NCBI GenBank assembly: GCA_026419785.1
Contig: JAODTK010005686.1
Location: 1-64,000, forward strand
Direction: 5' to 3'
Source of the DNA: Sclerodactyla briareus
Taxonomy: Eukaryota > Echinodermata > Holothuroidea > Dendrochirotida > Sclerodactylidae
Length of the DNA: 64,000 bases
Shown here: in pieces, positions 12,195-24,974 of the stretch
Position numbering within the stretch: the first letter of the stretch is position 1
Layout: every line of letters begins with the position of its first letter
Translations under genes and position numbers: made by a program
Notes under the pieces: generated by a model
What the model saw: the letters and a program-made list of their open reading frames with translations, nothing else
Told to the model about the DNA's origin: nothing
Database searches by the model: none

Positions 12195-12770
12195 GGGAAG
12201 CACGGCACATGCGAACTCATTACGACGGAAAACAACAAAGATCAGCATATGTTTAAGGCTGTGAGGGCCACAGAGGCATACAGACTAATGCGGAAACTTC
12301 GTTTAGCACCGGCGAAATCCGGTGAGAAAGTATTCGCGGAGCTGGTTCAAATAATGATGAAACCAGTTACGGGTTCCGGAACTGTTTCTTATCGAAATGG
12401 TTACAAAGGTTCAACTTTAATACCGGAACAGGCGTCTACAGGAGACAGTAAGTTACATATATGTCTGAATTGAGAGCATTGGCAGACAGAGTACACTGTC
12501 TAGCACTACACTGAGACGGACATTGTTACGTGTAAATTGTTAGTGGAATTGATGAAAACAATTGAAAAATGTTGACAGAAGCCAATCTAACGTGCACTGG
12601 ACTGGCAATTGGTTGCAGAATTGGCCCGTCAAAATAGTTCAGAGAATTGGCCAGCGCTAGTAACGGAGTCACAGGACGAGACCCCAGGCCCTTACCCTAT
12701 GTCAACAAAAAACTTTGATCTCAGTCAAGCCAACCAACAAGTACTGCTTGAGAAGACTCTAAGCAGTATG
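12195..12770 (+). pseudogene. gag: Ty3/gypsy gag (capsid) relic
   Basis: The plus strand reads AYRLMRKLRLAPAKSGEKVF then AELVQ, which matches the gypsy Gag pattern 'Y.L...L.APAKP.EK.F.ELV'. After a frame change come VQRFNFNTGTG-like residues and VTYMSELRALADRVHC, matching 'VQRF.FN.R.R..GE…Y..ELR.LA..C', then IVSGIDENN and TEANLTCT, matching 'R.V.GI.D…Q..LL.E..LT'. The order equals the capsid domain of Ty3/gypsy elements. Frames switch at least twice and contain stops, so the copy is dead. No zinc knuckle, protease or pol follows within the next 2 kb, and no LTR was recognised, so this is an isolated fragment. The host or active relative is unknown. Confidence 0.6.
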
Positions 12771-15000
12771 TAGTGATAATCACAGAGGGGAACTAGCGAT
12801 ACAACAGAATGCTTTTCGTGGGTCCTCAGCGCAGGGAATGCTCAGGGGATAATGGAGAACAGTCGTCAAGGCATTCCACAGTAGCTATCTACTGGATGAT
12901 GTCTCGATCATGACGATCAGATGAGGACATTTTCGAATACCTGGACTATTATTCTGACTTGCTAGAAACAACTGAATTGCATTGAAAAAGAGAAATGTAT
13001 TTTTATGTCCGATTGTATTTATCTAGGCCAAAAATGGATGCAAATTACCTGCACTCCCCCCCCCCCCCCACACTCAAGACAAGGTCAGGGCAATTTGAGC
13101 GAGCACCCGAGCCTAAAATTGATAATATTTTTAGTGAAGGACTTTTCAAGAGGCGAAGAATGTGGTTACAATAGGTTAGAAAACGAGCTTCTTCCATATA
13201 TAATCCAGTACCTGAGGGGACCCAGGTCATCAAAGATATACATACACAGTCCCAGTTTTTGTTTCTTAATACACAATCAAATAAGCCCACTCCCAATCTC
13301 ACTTCTATTGTGGTTCCTCAAGTGGAATCATGTCCAAGCGAACCTGTTGAGTACTTTCCCATTTCCTAGAATCTAATTTCAAAAGTATTAGACGCCATCT
13401 GATTACTCGATTGATTATTTCACTGACTGTACTCTGGTGCTATGAAAGGAACGGAACTATCGGACCATATCTCATATGACAACACGGTGATCAATGAGAC
13501 AGTTGGCAGCGAGATATCCTTATGATTTTTTTCAATTAATAGCTCGCAATAAAATGATTGATGACTACTCTGAGAGGAGAAATAAGAGCTATACACCCCC
13601 CCCCCCCCCACGATCTGACAGGAAACTAGTACTCAGAATCTGTATTACTGCAGCCCGCAAAGAAACCGTCGCAACCAATATTGCGAAAACTAATCAATCT
13701 GGTGCACGCAAAACACGGGTGATATTGATCGTTGTTGTGATTATTCCTTCCTTGAATGACTTTGAAGAAACGGGAAGGGATTGGAACTGATTGAGGTTCA
13801 TGTTATTCACATAAAATGCAATTCAGATTTGTTTTTTCAACAGTTGTAGAAGTGGAGCAGGTAAGCTCCCCCCGACATTTTCTGATTTTAACATCACTGC
13901 CATCTATCTAGCGATAACATCGATATTACCTTCGCTCCTCAGTTCTTCGATGTTATTATCTAGTGAAGATTGTTTCGATGCCGACAGATGAGTGGTCTGG
14001 AATACATGGACAGATCGCTTCCGTTATTATTTCAAACATCATTGGAATAACATTCATTACGGATTGGAGATCATGTTATATTTCGACAATTCCAATAGCC
14101 TTAGTGGAACGTCGTCTTGTTGAAAGCGAATTGAATATTTGAAGTACAAGAATACTAAAGACACTTTCCTCATGAGCGTGACAACCCTTTATGTCAGCAT
14201 TGGCCTCCTCCACTCCCGCGAGAGGTGAGTACCTCCATCCCAGATGTGTGAGGAGGATGATTCAAAGGCCGCGAGTACTATCTCGATGTGCTACACTGGA
14301 GTTTTCCGACAGATATGTGTCAAATGTTTCCGAGAGAAGAGATGCTTAATGTGATCATTGGTCCCGATTGGTTGAATGGTTACGAATAAAATAAGAATAG
14401 TATTGTCATTTTCATCTCAACCTAATTCAACTTCGAAATTAAAATATTTTTTCACTGAATCTCGGCTTCGTTTGTGTGAAGACTGCCCACAATGTGCTTG
14501 CTAAAGTAGTGGTATTCTGTCGATATTGGTGTCAAGGAGAAAAATCGAAGTTATTCTAGGTTAAAAGAATGAAGCCGACTATGTAGCCAAAACATATATT
14601 CTGCAAGAGAGGCACACTGAATATTTTCAATTCCTATTCCATTAGGTGAAGTATGTACGCTCGAAAGAGGGTTGACGACAGGGACTGTTACGACCATGCT
14701 AGTCGACTGTGATGACCCGGAAGCGGAAATACGATTTACGAGCGTTAAGGATGTATCCATGTCCCAGTTGTTGTGTGAGTAAATGTATATGCTTGCTTTT
14801 AGACTATTTCGAATTGCTCATGGCAAAAAATTCTCACCTAGACGTTTGTCAGGAAATAATGATCATAATTGGATGAAATGCATATCGTGAAATATGTATA
14901 TAGGTTTTGAGTGATGCAAAAGGCCAAAGCTAGATAATATTAACAAAATTGTTAACGGAAATCTTACATTAGTACTACAAATTTGCTTCGTATGAACAGG
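12771..15000. other. Stretch without recognised gene
   Basis: AT-rich with two C runs (13057-13070 and 13597-13609). No coding motif seen on either strand. May include decayed flanks of the gag relic upstream. Confidence 0.35.
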
Positions 15001-15009
15001 GTCAGCGCT

Positions 15010-16115
15010 CGTCAAGTGCTTATATACGACCTAAACAGGGAAGATCGGTGGGCGGGTCGTTCGATCGATCGGCGGCCACCCATGTGTTGTCGCTAATGGG
15101 GTGGTTGTGTTTACGCCTCGACCAGCGGGGCATGTGCACTCCAATAAAACTTTTCCGAGTGCCCGCGTGATGATTTCAGCTCCGATCTTTTGTTGAGGGT
15201 GCAATTTTATGGTCGGAAAACCAAGTAAGATTTCTCCGTTATGCCATGGCTGCAGCACTTGTGTTTCCCATTCATGTCATATCCCATGTCCCTTGTCTTT
15301 GAGCGACCAGATATGCTTGCTGAAGTCTTTACATCACCTGCTACAGGGCATTGGTCTTTGTTCTTGCAGTTGCATTGGTTTTTGTTCTTGTCTTTGTTCT
15401 TGCAGAAGAGAGGTCTGTTTGTTTGTTGATGACTGATTATGGGCGTCTATAAAATTGTTCACATTACGGTGCCGTTTGAGGATATTTCCGACAGACGTCT
15501 GCTTATGGAGAGGGGGTCTTGGTTGTTGGTTATAATGGTCTGAGCCGACGTGTATGTACTACGCTGTGCTGTTTCAGTTTCACGTATGGCTTGTGTGTGC
15601 CGAAGTTCAGATTCGGCGTTACGTCAGAAGTCTACGACCTTTTGTTGGCTCCGATTGTTAGATTTAAGGCCGTGCCTGTTTGAATATCTGGCTGATTGAT
15701 GCTTGGCTATTCGATCGTGCTTGGGGGATCGTGAAGATGCCGAAGCCGTATTCACGATAAAGTCCCAACTTCCTCATTCGCATGTCTCCGCGCCGTCCCA
15801 GGAACCCATCGTGACATCGAAAAGCATAAACTGATGACTCTTTGCACCAAGGTGTGTTTCTTGCTAAATATCATATGATGCCTTGGTGATGTTATGGTGG
15901 TCTGTCTCTGCCAGGTATGCTGGTGATCTGTGAGGTCCGGTCCAGTGATGTGCTCAGCAACTCCTTACTGGTCGACGGATAGAATTCTACGACGTCAAAA
16001 CATACAAATGACGAATTCTGCTTGTCGGATGGCCTATCGAACCAGCCCAGTAAGGATGCAGTATTTTCACTGGTTATGAATGTGATTCAACGACAGGTCC
16101 GGTTGATTGTCGGGT
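15010..16115 (-). pseudogene. Penelope-like element: reverse transcriptase plus GIY-YIG-type C-terminus (decayed)
   Basis: Read on the minus strand from 16110 downward, frames join into a recognisable RT-GIY protein: NSSFVCFDVVEFYPSTSKEL (palm, near 15975-16010), FDVTMGSWDGAETCE (15801-15826), a shortened GLYRDDG-type catalytic block now reading GLYREYGFGIF, then NLTIGANK, VDF and NLNFGTHKPYVK, and ISRRLSEISSNGTV near 15450-15490. Further on, SKHIWSLKDKGHG and W-x-TQVLQPW near 15230-15325 match the end of the GIY-YIG endonuclease domain ('LSKYIW.LK…Y.I.W.I'). RT followed by GIY-YIG is the hallmark of Penelope-like elements. The catalytic Asp pair is lost (YREYG), part of the palm between GAETCE and GLYRE is deleted, and many frameshifts occur. 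Both ends are uncertain. Confidence 0.65.
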
Positions 16116-18029
16116 GCCTGCCTCCACGTATCCGAAATAACATGCCATTGAAAAGAATACGGTACAATTCGGTCGGAGCGGCAAATTTAGTTGGTTCAAA
16201 TATCAAATATGTCAAAGAGTTGTAACTTTCGGTGACTCGTGACAACACAACCACTCAACCCCATAAAGTTCAGAGTATTTATTAACTTCATCCGATGAGA
16301 AGGTATTCCAGTCTGCCTGCCAACCCAGGAGGAGAGGAGGAATAGATAATGCTCCTTATTCCCTCTACCAGTCCGGATAGCATCCTATCGGGAGACATAA
16401 CATTGTCTCCTGTGTTTAGAAGAAATTTGAATTATTCATGCGACTCCAGTATCGTACTTTTCCCACAGTACAACGTTCACTCCAATTCTCATTGCATATC
16501 CGGTGTCCTTTGTTGTCATAACTACAAAAAAGCTCGGTTGGATGGTATTGGACAATGTAATTCGAGATATTTAATACGAAGAGAACTACTTCCGGAGGTA
16601 GCTTTATGGATTTAGATTCGTCATAGTCGTCCGGAGAGGAGTTGTAGTAGTGATGTAAACTGAGGGTGATAGGAAGATATGAAATTAAAAATGTATCGAG
16701 TAGCGGCCATATTGCCATGTTGCGCGCACTTACGGCATACGTTCGGCATAATAATGTTAAATCACTCAAAACGGCAGGGGGTTATCAATGGGAACGATCC
16801 GGTTGGATGCAATGATCTGCCCATACAAGGCTCATTTTCATATCAGTTTAATAACGCAACGATTCTTTCGAGCAGATAATCGACATAATTATACCGAACA
16901 AGAGAATCTCCGGCGTTCACTGGCAATGTGTCGCCATGTGTTATCGTATCATGTAGTCTCTCACCACCCTATACAGCCCGCATTAACACAACAGAGTAGA
17001 GAGCTATGGTGCAGTGGATTTGCAGGAGGGAGATCACTGTATATACAATACGACCAAAATGCGTCGAGATTTCAGCCCTAAAAGACAGGCCATGACGAGT
17101 ATATGCGGAAGTGCCATGGTATATATAATATATATATAGTTATATGAAACTTTCTTCTGCCCAAAGTCCGGATGGGGGGTTCTTTCAATGCAGGTGTCCC
17201 AAACTTGTCCAGCAAACTTCAATAGGCTTGCGTGGCCTCGAAGAATGCGCTGCTGGTAAGGTATGATGATTCGGAGGTGCTCGATGGGTCCACCTGTTAG
17301 GTTATGAATGGTGGGTTGCATGCGCTTGGTGAGTATTTCCAATGGTAGGTGAAGAGGTCCTTTTTAGTGTGTGTGAGTCAAAGGGGGTCTCTAATAGGAC
17401 CGTGATCCACTAGTCACATGATGAACTTGTGCAAAACTAGCTGCATATACGAGAAGGAAATGAACCGAGGGTTAAAAACCATTTCAATTGCAGTAGTATT
17501 CCACTTGATCCGAGTTGAGTAAGCATTACGTCACATAGTAACAGTTCATGGATGGTAAAACAGCTGATCCCTGTATAATATTAATGGGTCTTTTGCTCGA
17601 CGTAATGTTTTGAACTATGAATCGTTACACCCCAGTGAGGGCAGAGTAGCTGGAGCACTTTTTGTACTTTGCAAAAAGATTATCTTAACACGTGCAGTAT
17701 AAAAAGTGAGTTTCCCTCTCGTAGATAGATAGAAGTTGAAAATGAACGTTCAGGGTGTGGTAAGAAATGAAAGTAACTGAGCGAGCACGCCAATGACGTC
17801 ACTGCGACCCCCAGGATAGCATATGGCAATGCTTTGTGTAAACATGCGCTAAACTCGGCAATTTGCTGTTTCAAAATCTAGTTCGTCAACAATTGATGAT
17901 CTTTTCTCGCATATGACTAATTTACTTCGGCGAATTTCCGATATTTGGGTCCATTAAAATTTATTTCAGAGAAGTCAGATGTACAAAATATGTTTTGCGA
18001 GCAGAAGGGTGTACACACTAAATTAGGTG
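16116..18029. other. Stretch without recognised gene
   Basis: The part next to 16115 may be a decayed 5' region of the Penelope-like element. A minus-strand frame at about 17170-17342 looks weakly coding in composition but matches nothing I know. Confidence 0.35.
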
Positions 18030-18927
18030 TGGGGCATTGTTCAAAAGTTACTATGGCAATATCCACGCTGTGTTTGTACCATGTCTTATGTCACTTTCTT
18101 GCCACGTTCGACTTTTGTTTGTACCGTTTCCTGCATTACCCAATCCACTTCGATTTCTTGCCAGTCGACGACACCGTTGCAACGTTGTAACCGAGACGGG
18201 GGTGAACGTGGCGGCCTGCTCATGACACTAATTCAAGGAGGGACAGGTTTGCCAGTAAACATGTACTCTTGGAATGCTACGATCAATCATTTTTCTTTGT
18301 GTGTAATGTGGCCACCGTAACGATATGCAGCGTTTGTTGTGCAGGTTTACTCATGAAAGTAATTCTGTAATTTACCCCGGTAGGCGTTGAATGCCAGCCT
18401 CATCTAGACTGAGCGCCGGTGGAAAGTGTAGCCAGCAAAGACCCACCAGAAACTACCGGTCATTCTTGGTGCGCTCAATGGGCCTATCTAGTAGTCCATC
18501 TGTAGACAATTTTGAAAACAAATCTATTATTGAGAATAATTTTCAATAATAAGGCATGTATGTATATCCTTGCCTCATTCGCTATCTATTGTGTAACATC
18601 CAAGTCAAGGAAGACGGAGAACCGAATCCAAAAGGAACTAACTGTATAATCTTACGTCGACGGAAAAAGGTTTGATATCGATTTTTATCTGTTCAAACCT
18701 TCTATTCGGAACGGAAAAAAAATACTAATAAAACGGGCGTCCTGGAGAATATGTTTTCCATCATAGTAGACTTCAGTGTAACTATTGTTAATTGAGTGAA
18801 CAGGTGAAAAGGATGGCTCGAACATTACCACAGAGACTTTAACAAAGGGGGGTCTCCATGATTCCCGACTTGGAGGGGGTCTCGATGCTTCAAGGACAAT
18901 GAAAACCGCACCCTGCACCTCTATTCG
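18030..18927 (+). repeat. Left member of a ~900-bp direct repeat pair
   Basis: Colinear with 20404-21351. Shared blocks include tatccacgctgtg (18060 and 20418), tgtagacaattttgaaaac (18501 and 20905) and ccgcaccctgcacct (18906 and 21330). Offsets rise from 2358 to 2424 bp because of small indels. Similarity stops after …attcg in both. Confidence 0.85.
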
Positions 18928-20403
18928 TTCAATCTGGATCCAGCACTGAGATGCCGGAGTGTGGCCGCTGACGGATGAAGGCGCCATATTAACCCCCCCC
19001 GACCACCTCCCCGGGGGGAGGGGGTGAAGGTCGGTACCTACGAATACATGTCTTAAGTTATATCTTTTGTTACCAGAATGAACTTCCATCGCTTTTCATT
19101 GGAGTCATTGGATTTCACGCACTTGTGATGAGGCTGAACATGTGACCTCACTTGGACATCTGTCGCTGACCTTTCACGGACCGCCTTAACAAGAACATGA
19201 TTTACCCTTCAACAGAAAACTCTGGATGCTGATATTCGATTCCGCAAATTTCGTTATAAACGTATAACGTTCAGCTGATATAACCCGTGTTCAGGGGCTT
19301 GGTGGATAGAAACCAAGCCAATCAATGTTATGCCGATTAATGTTTGTATTCCTAAACCTAAATGTTTAGAGTTGTCTTTGTTGACATTTTCAAACAATGG
19401 AATACTAAATCCTCCTATACTAGATTGAGGATACGAGTAATAGAAATTTTGAAGAACACTGAATAAGACATTTTATTGGAAAGAAGCGAAGGCGATTTGT
19501 GCCATTTGCAGTGACGATTCCAAATGAGCTAACAGGATCGAAGTTGAAAAGATTGAAATTGACATTGAAATGTGACTGATGCTGAGTGGGTACGATCGAA
19601 GTATGGGAGTTACAAGTAACTATTGAGATCGACAAAGGTCACCCGAGGTCAATCTAGGATCAAATGACACAATGATGACCTCATCCTGTCACTATTAGAT
19701 ACATATGAGCATTCTCACCAAATAGACAACCCATACACCTCAATGGAGCTGGATACACGCTTGCGTTTGTTAGATATCGTGTTGACAAATTCTATTGATT
19801 TTGCCATCTCACATGTTTGTTCAGAGTACAGTGACACCCGGAGTACAAACAAAATTACTTGTCCTTTGGTGTGGCTCGCACGGGAAATTTTTCTCTTCGA
19901 AATGCTGATTGGCTTGTCATTACCTCCAGTTAATTTATCAGTCCCATAGGGCCTTATTATATATGTTAGTAAATTTGTCCGTTGACCTACATTTACAGTC
20001 ACTGGTTGCCATGTAGCAACGGCCGTTATGATGATCATTCCACAAGGCTAACAAGTTCTTGCAGCAACGGCGGCCGCTGCCTTGCATGTAATCCTTTGAC
20101 CATTTCGCCCACCACGAATCAATCACATGCCTAGCAGTTTATAACCATTTGCAACACGTTTCTACAGATCGTGTGCGTACTCAACAGTACAGAGGTACAA
20201 TCACGTTCTCATGAGTGCCACACGTTAAACGCTTCCTGTCGTGGTCCTCACTTCGATTGCGCTGTCATTCCCTATTTCCGACCCCCATATTTTGGACATT
20301 CGGACCATTTGGGCCGTGTTCTGTGTCATCTCCAGGGTAGGTCATAGTGTCACAATGACAGGGCGCCGTCTGGATACGTATTGATACGTTATACGTTTTA
20401 CCA
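18928..20403. other. Spacer between the two direct repeats
   Basis: About 1.5 kb of mixed sequence. It contains a GC-rich near-palindrome at about 18990-19022 (C run, accacctccccggggggagg, G run). No gag, pol or transposase motif was read in it. Confidence 0.4.
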
Positions 20404-21351
20404 CAATTACTATGTCATATCCACGCTGTGCCATGTTGTAGTCACTTTCTTGTGAATAACGTAGCTCGATTTTGTTTTAACCATGTCCTTCATTACCCAA
20501 TCCACTTCATTTCTGCCACGTTGCGCCACGTTTGCACACGTTGTAGCCGAAAGTTGCCACCTTCCGCAACGTGGGTGAACGTGGCGGCCTGCACGTGACA
20601 CTATGACTGGGGAAAAATTGAATAATAATCCAAGTTGTGACAGGTTTGCTCAATTATAGCATGTGCCGTGTGTGAAGCTACGTCATCAACATTTTGTTGT
20701 AATGTACAACTGTGCAAATATGCAGCGTTTGTTGTGCAGGTTGGAAATGGAATGTATACAATGGAATGTATCTGTAATTTACCCTGCAGCGTCAAATGCA
20801 GCCACATCTGGACAGGAGCGGTGGAAAGTTCAAGCGTAGCCAGCAAAGACCAACCAGCAACTGGTAATGCTTGTTTCTCTCAATGTCTATCTAGTAGTCA
20901 CATCTGTAGACAATTTTGAAAACGAATATAATGTTGGGATGACTAATTTCCAATAATAAAGAATGTAAGATAATAATACCGTACCTCGTTATCTATCTTT
21001 GTGAAATCTATCCAAGAAAGACGGAAGAAGACGAATCCAAAAGGAATCTAACTGTATATTCTTGCGTACGGCGGAAAAAGGTTGATATGGACTTTATCGT
21101 TCATTTCAAACCTTCTATATCGAACCGACAAGATTTTTACTAATAAAACTGGGAGTCTGGAGAATATTTTGTATAGTAATGTAGACTTTAGTGTACTGAT
21201 GTTACGTTGAATGAACAAGTGGAGAGGTTTCTGGGGGCATTACCCTCCGAGAGTTCCCCAACGGGGGCCCTCAAAATTCCCTCCGAAGGGGGAGGGGGGG
21301 GGGGAGTAACGATGTTCCAAGGACACGAACCGCACCCTGCACCTCAATTCG
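20404..21351 (+). repeat. Right member of the ~900-bp direct repeat pair
   Basis: Same content and order as 18030-18927, with an added G-rich run at 21285-21304. Both copies carry AATAAA-type sequences in their second half (ccaataataaag, actaataaaac), as LTRs or 3' UTR duplications can. Confidence 0.85.
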
Positions 21352-21639
21352 TAATTTTTGGTCACCCTTCTCCTGTGACAACCTGCGGGTGTTTGTTCTG
21401 GATTATATTGTGCTGGATGTGTCTTTTATTGTCTCTCTCCGTTTAGAGACTGATATTTGCACTAACATTCAGATGACAATTTTTACTACTAGCCTATCAT
21501 TCATATTGATGTAGGCTAGGCTCCGTGTGTTAGAGTCTGGCCTACACACTGTGATGTTCCTGCCATTGCTGTTCACACTAGCAATACCTTTCTTGATCCA
21601 CTTCAACCATCTGCTCAATGGAATTACCCTGCATCACTG

Positions 21640-24015
21640 CACACTAAAGCTCATTGTCCATGATATGCCTATTCACTATTCAAGGGAATCTCTACTAGCA
21701 TTGAGACCCAGTGTAACAGATTACCTTCCTGCTGCTACCTTTGATTGCTTAAAGGAGAATGGGATTCTGAAATATTCTCGTGGCCTTCGGGCTTGCCGTT
21801 GTACTCAGACGTAATTTTGGACCGCAGAAAAACAGCCGGTTTAGAGATAGCCGTAGTAAGACAGTAAGACCCTAACACAGGAGGTTCGCCTAATCTATCA
21901 AGAATCTATAAATTGATTGTCTCTACCTGGAATGCTCAGTCACTTTGCAATAAATCGGATATAGTTGCCAATTACATTGTTGACCATGGCATTATATTCT
22001 TTGTGTGACGGAAACTTGGCTGGGTGCATCTGGGGGATGAACCTGTTATTAATGAGTGTACTCCAAATTAATTTTCTGTCAAACATCTTCCAAGGAAATC
22101 CAAGTCATCTACTGGCCGTACTCATGGTGGCGGTATTGCCCTTATTTTTAAGTATTGCATCAAACTTTTGTCATGGGAGCCAATAAGCAATGTTGCCTCA
22201 AGACTCAAGGTTATGCATATAATTAGTTATTCATTATCGCCCTCCTCCAAGCGTTAAGAACAAACTGACTGCGACCCAGTTTTTCATAGAATTTGGATCT
22301 GTCCTTGAAGGTCTTGCGGCATGTATATCTAAGGTTGTCCTCATTGGGGATTTCAATTTCCATATTGACAAACCAAATGTTGGAAATGTGGCGAAGTTTC
22401 TTGACCTACTGGCCTCGTGTAAATCTACCCAGCGTGTCTGTCATCCTAATCATCATCGTGGATACATACTAGAATTAGTAATCACTAATGATGAATCTTT
22501 TATATCATCATTTCTGTCGACGATGCTGCTACCTTTTCAGATCACAACCCTGTCATCGCAGCATTATCTGCACCAAAACATGCAGACCTAGAAGTGAGAT
22601 CACTTATCGTCGTATATCAGCCATATCCACTGAATCGTTGTCGCATGAACTTGACAGTATCGCTCAATTTACAGATCCTCCACATGACGTGCATGGTGCT
22701 ATTCAGGTCTATAACACTAAACTTGCGGCTGTTGGATAAGCATGCACCATCCAAGAGGAAGAACATCACAATTAGACAGGATGCCAATTAGTTTACTCCG
22801 GAAATTGCCATTGCTAAAAAGAAGAGGCGGTCTGCAGGAAAGCAGCTGCGCAAAAGCAAGCTTTAAATCCACCGTCAGATTTATCTGGAGTCATGCAAAC
22901 ACGTCAATACATTGATCCGTAGGCAAAAAGCAGCTACTACCAGAGTTTGATTAGAGATCATGCCAATGATACAAAAACCTCTTTCGGATTGTATCTTCCC
23001 GTTCTACTTCCTCAAGTGCTCTGCTGCCATCACATCCTTCTGAACTTGAGTCGAGTGAACGTTTTTGCAGCTATTTCACTGAGAAAATTACTGACATCAG
23101 GCGAAACTTGCTTCACAAGTATCGACAATTAACTTTTTGATTTTGAGACAATTTCATCAGCCTCTCTCAGCTCGTTTCAGCAAATGTCACCTGAGGATAT
23201 TCGCAGAATTGCCAGCTGTTCTGACCCGACATCATTTATCAAACTTTGTCTGGATAAATACTGCGATCATTGGCAAATTGTGAACAATTAACTCTAGGCT
23301 GGAGTGGTTCCACGATGTCTTAGACAGCAATCATAACACCTCTCCTGAAAAAGCCAACTCTTGATGCTGAAGTCTTGGGTAATGTTCGGCCAATATCAAA
23401 CCTGCCATTCATTGCAATTGATATTAGAAAAGCCACATCATGTCAGCCTTTTGATTACCTTGATAGCAATTCTTTACTGGAACCATTGCAGTCTGCTTAC
23501 GACAGAGGCACAGCACGGATGCAGCATTGCTCTAGGTCAGCAGTGACATTCTCACTGCATTGGAATCAAGTCGAATGACTGTTTCTTGTCCTGCTGCACT
23601 CTGCACAGTGGCTACGTTCCTATATCTCTGAAAGATTTCAAGCCGTATCCGTCAATTGAAAAGTTTCTAGCTCACATATGTTACGATTTGGAGTTCCACA
23701 AGGGTCTGTGGTAGGCCTTTGCTATTCACTGTGTATATTTCTCCTCTTGGCCAGCTCATCCGTCGTCAGTACATTCGATCCAATGATACGCTAAGTCAAT
23801 CAAATTACTTGTTCATTCAAGAAATGACAACTCTTCGAGGAATGTGTCACTGATATTAAGCAATAGATGGCTAATTGTAGATAAACTAATTGAAACTGCA
23901 TGACTCAAAGACCGATGTCATTGTCATTTGCTCCAAATTTGACTATTGCCTGCCTCAAATTCCTGACATTACCAGCTGCTCCCAATACATGCTGAAACTG
24001 AATATTGTGAGGGAG
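21640..24015 (+). mobile_element. CR1/L2-like non-LTR retrotransposon, endonuclease + reverse transcriptase (decayed)
   Basis: Frames joined in order give an AP-endonuclease/RT protein. Endonuclease: LIVSTWNAQSLCNKSD near 21918, GGGIALIFKYCI near 22125, IGDFNFHID at 22343-22369, LVITNDES near 22475, and SDHNPV at 22537-22554 with the catalytic histidine. Linker: LDKHAPSKRKNITIR near 22730. RT: GVVPRCLR…TPLLKKPTLDAE-like residues near 23300-23365, GNVRPISNLPFI near 23378, SLLEPLQSAYDRGTA near 23472, WLRSYISERFQAVSV near 23610, GVPQGSV at 23690-23710, and KTDVIVICSKF near 23905. The YADD block falls in a damaged stretch near 23770-23800. At least ten frameshifts and several internal deletions make it non-functional. 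There is no clear 5' UTR or target duplication. CR1/L2/Rex1 relatives all share these motifs, so the clade is approximate. Confidence 0.8.
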
Positions 24016-24583
24016 AGGTACATTACGGTTTCTTTTTGTAGCAAAGCAAAGTAACTACCGATTCCTTTCATGACACTTTGATATTGCGATATTTTAGGCT
24101 TTCTCTACCTCTCTCAAGGATGATAATTTTTAATAGTTACATAATCTATAATGAGAAAAGTGTGCCCCTCCCCCCAAAAGGTGGGAAAAATACCTCGACA
24201 ACGAGGGCTCTATCACAGTTTCCAGCAGTGGACTGGCCTTGATATGTTAACAGCTCGGCCACCGACCTTGTTCTGTTCACATTGATTTCGTTCGTCAATT
24301 GAGCAGTGATGGAAGAATAATATGACCACGGTGATCATGAGGACGTATTCCTGTCATTTTCAGAGAAAAGTGGACTTTGCATGAATGGTAGAGATGGATA
24401 CTCGGACGTCATCCCGGTTTCAATTCTGCAACAAAGGCCCCTATATCTATACATTATTTCCTAAGTATTTTACGCACCTGGAAAATATTCAGCAATTTTA
24501 GTCAACCTGTCCGCGATAATTCGCACATTCACAATTGACCAACTCGGTGGCATCAGTCTATGTACTGTTTCTGTTTCTCGCAG

Positions 24584-24799
24584 AGACTGCAATGATTGCC
24601 CCCCTAACATGGTTCCTGGTAACTGCAGCACGTGCATTGCTACCTGCGCTGATCCCAGTGGTACCGTGAACTGTTCTATCAACTGCTCCGCTGAACAAAC
24701 AGTCTTGCATCTGTCCTAGCAGCTATCTGATGAATGGAACTAACTGTGTGAAACAGGAAGACTGTGGATGCTATACCGAAAGTTACGGAGTGATTGCGG
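24584..24799 (+). CDS. TIL-domain exon of a secreted TIL/fibrinogen-domain protein
   Basis: The acceptor tgtttctgtttctcgcag precedes an exon reading DCNDCPPNMVPGNCSTCIAT, then CADPSGTVNCSINCSAEQT, then CICPSSYLMNGTNCVKQEDC and GCYTESYGVIA, ending at a gtaagc donor. The spacing of ten cysteines and the closing CVKQEDCGC are those of a trypsin-inhibitor-like (TIL) domain, found in secreted proteins such as von Willebrand factor, zonadhesin and FCGBP. One extra T near 24705-24706 shifts the frame between the two halves, although the cysteine pattern is intact on both sides. That suggests a recent mutation or a sequence error. No signal peptide is visible, so upstream exons must exist. The fibrinogen exons 2.4-5 kb downstream, same strand, are the likely continuation. 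Confidence 0.7.
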
Positions 24800-24974
24800 T
24801 AAGCATAACATGAAGAGCTCTTCTCCGTCGCTTTCTTCACAATATTCCTCTATTTCATTCCCCTTCTCCGCTGTGTCCATTCTCCCAGACTTGGTCATCC
24901 CTCAAACCCATCGAAGCCTTCACTTCACGTAATGCAGCCAAAGTCTCCTTGGTTTCAATCTTGCTCGTAATGAA

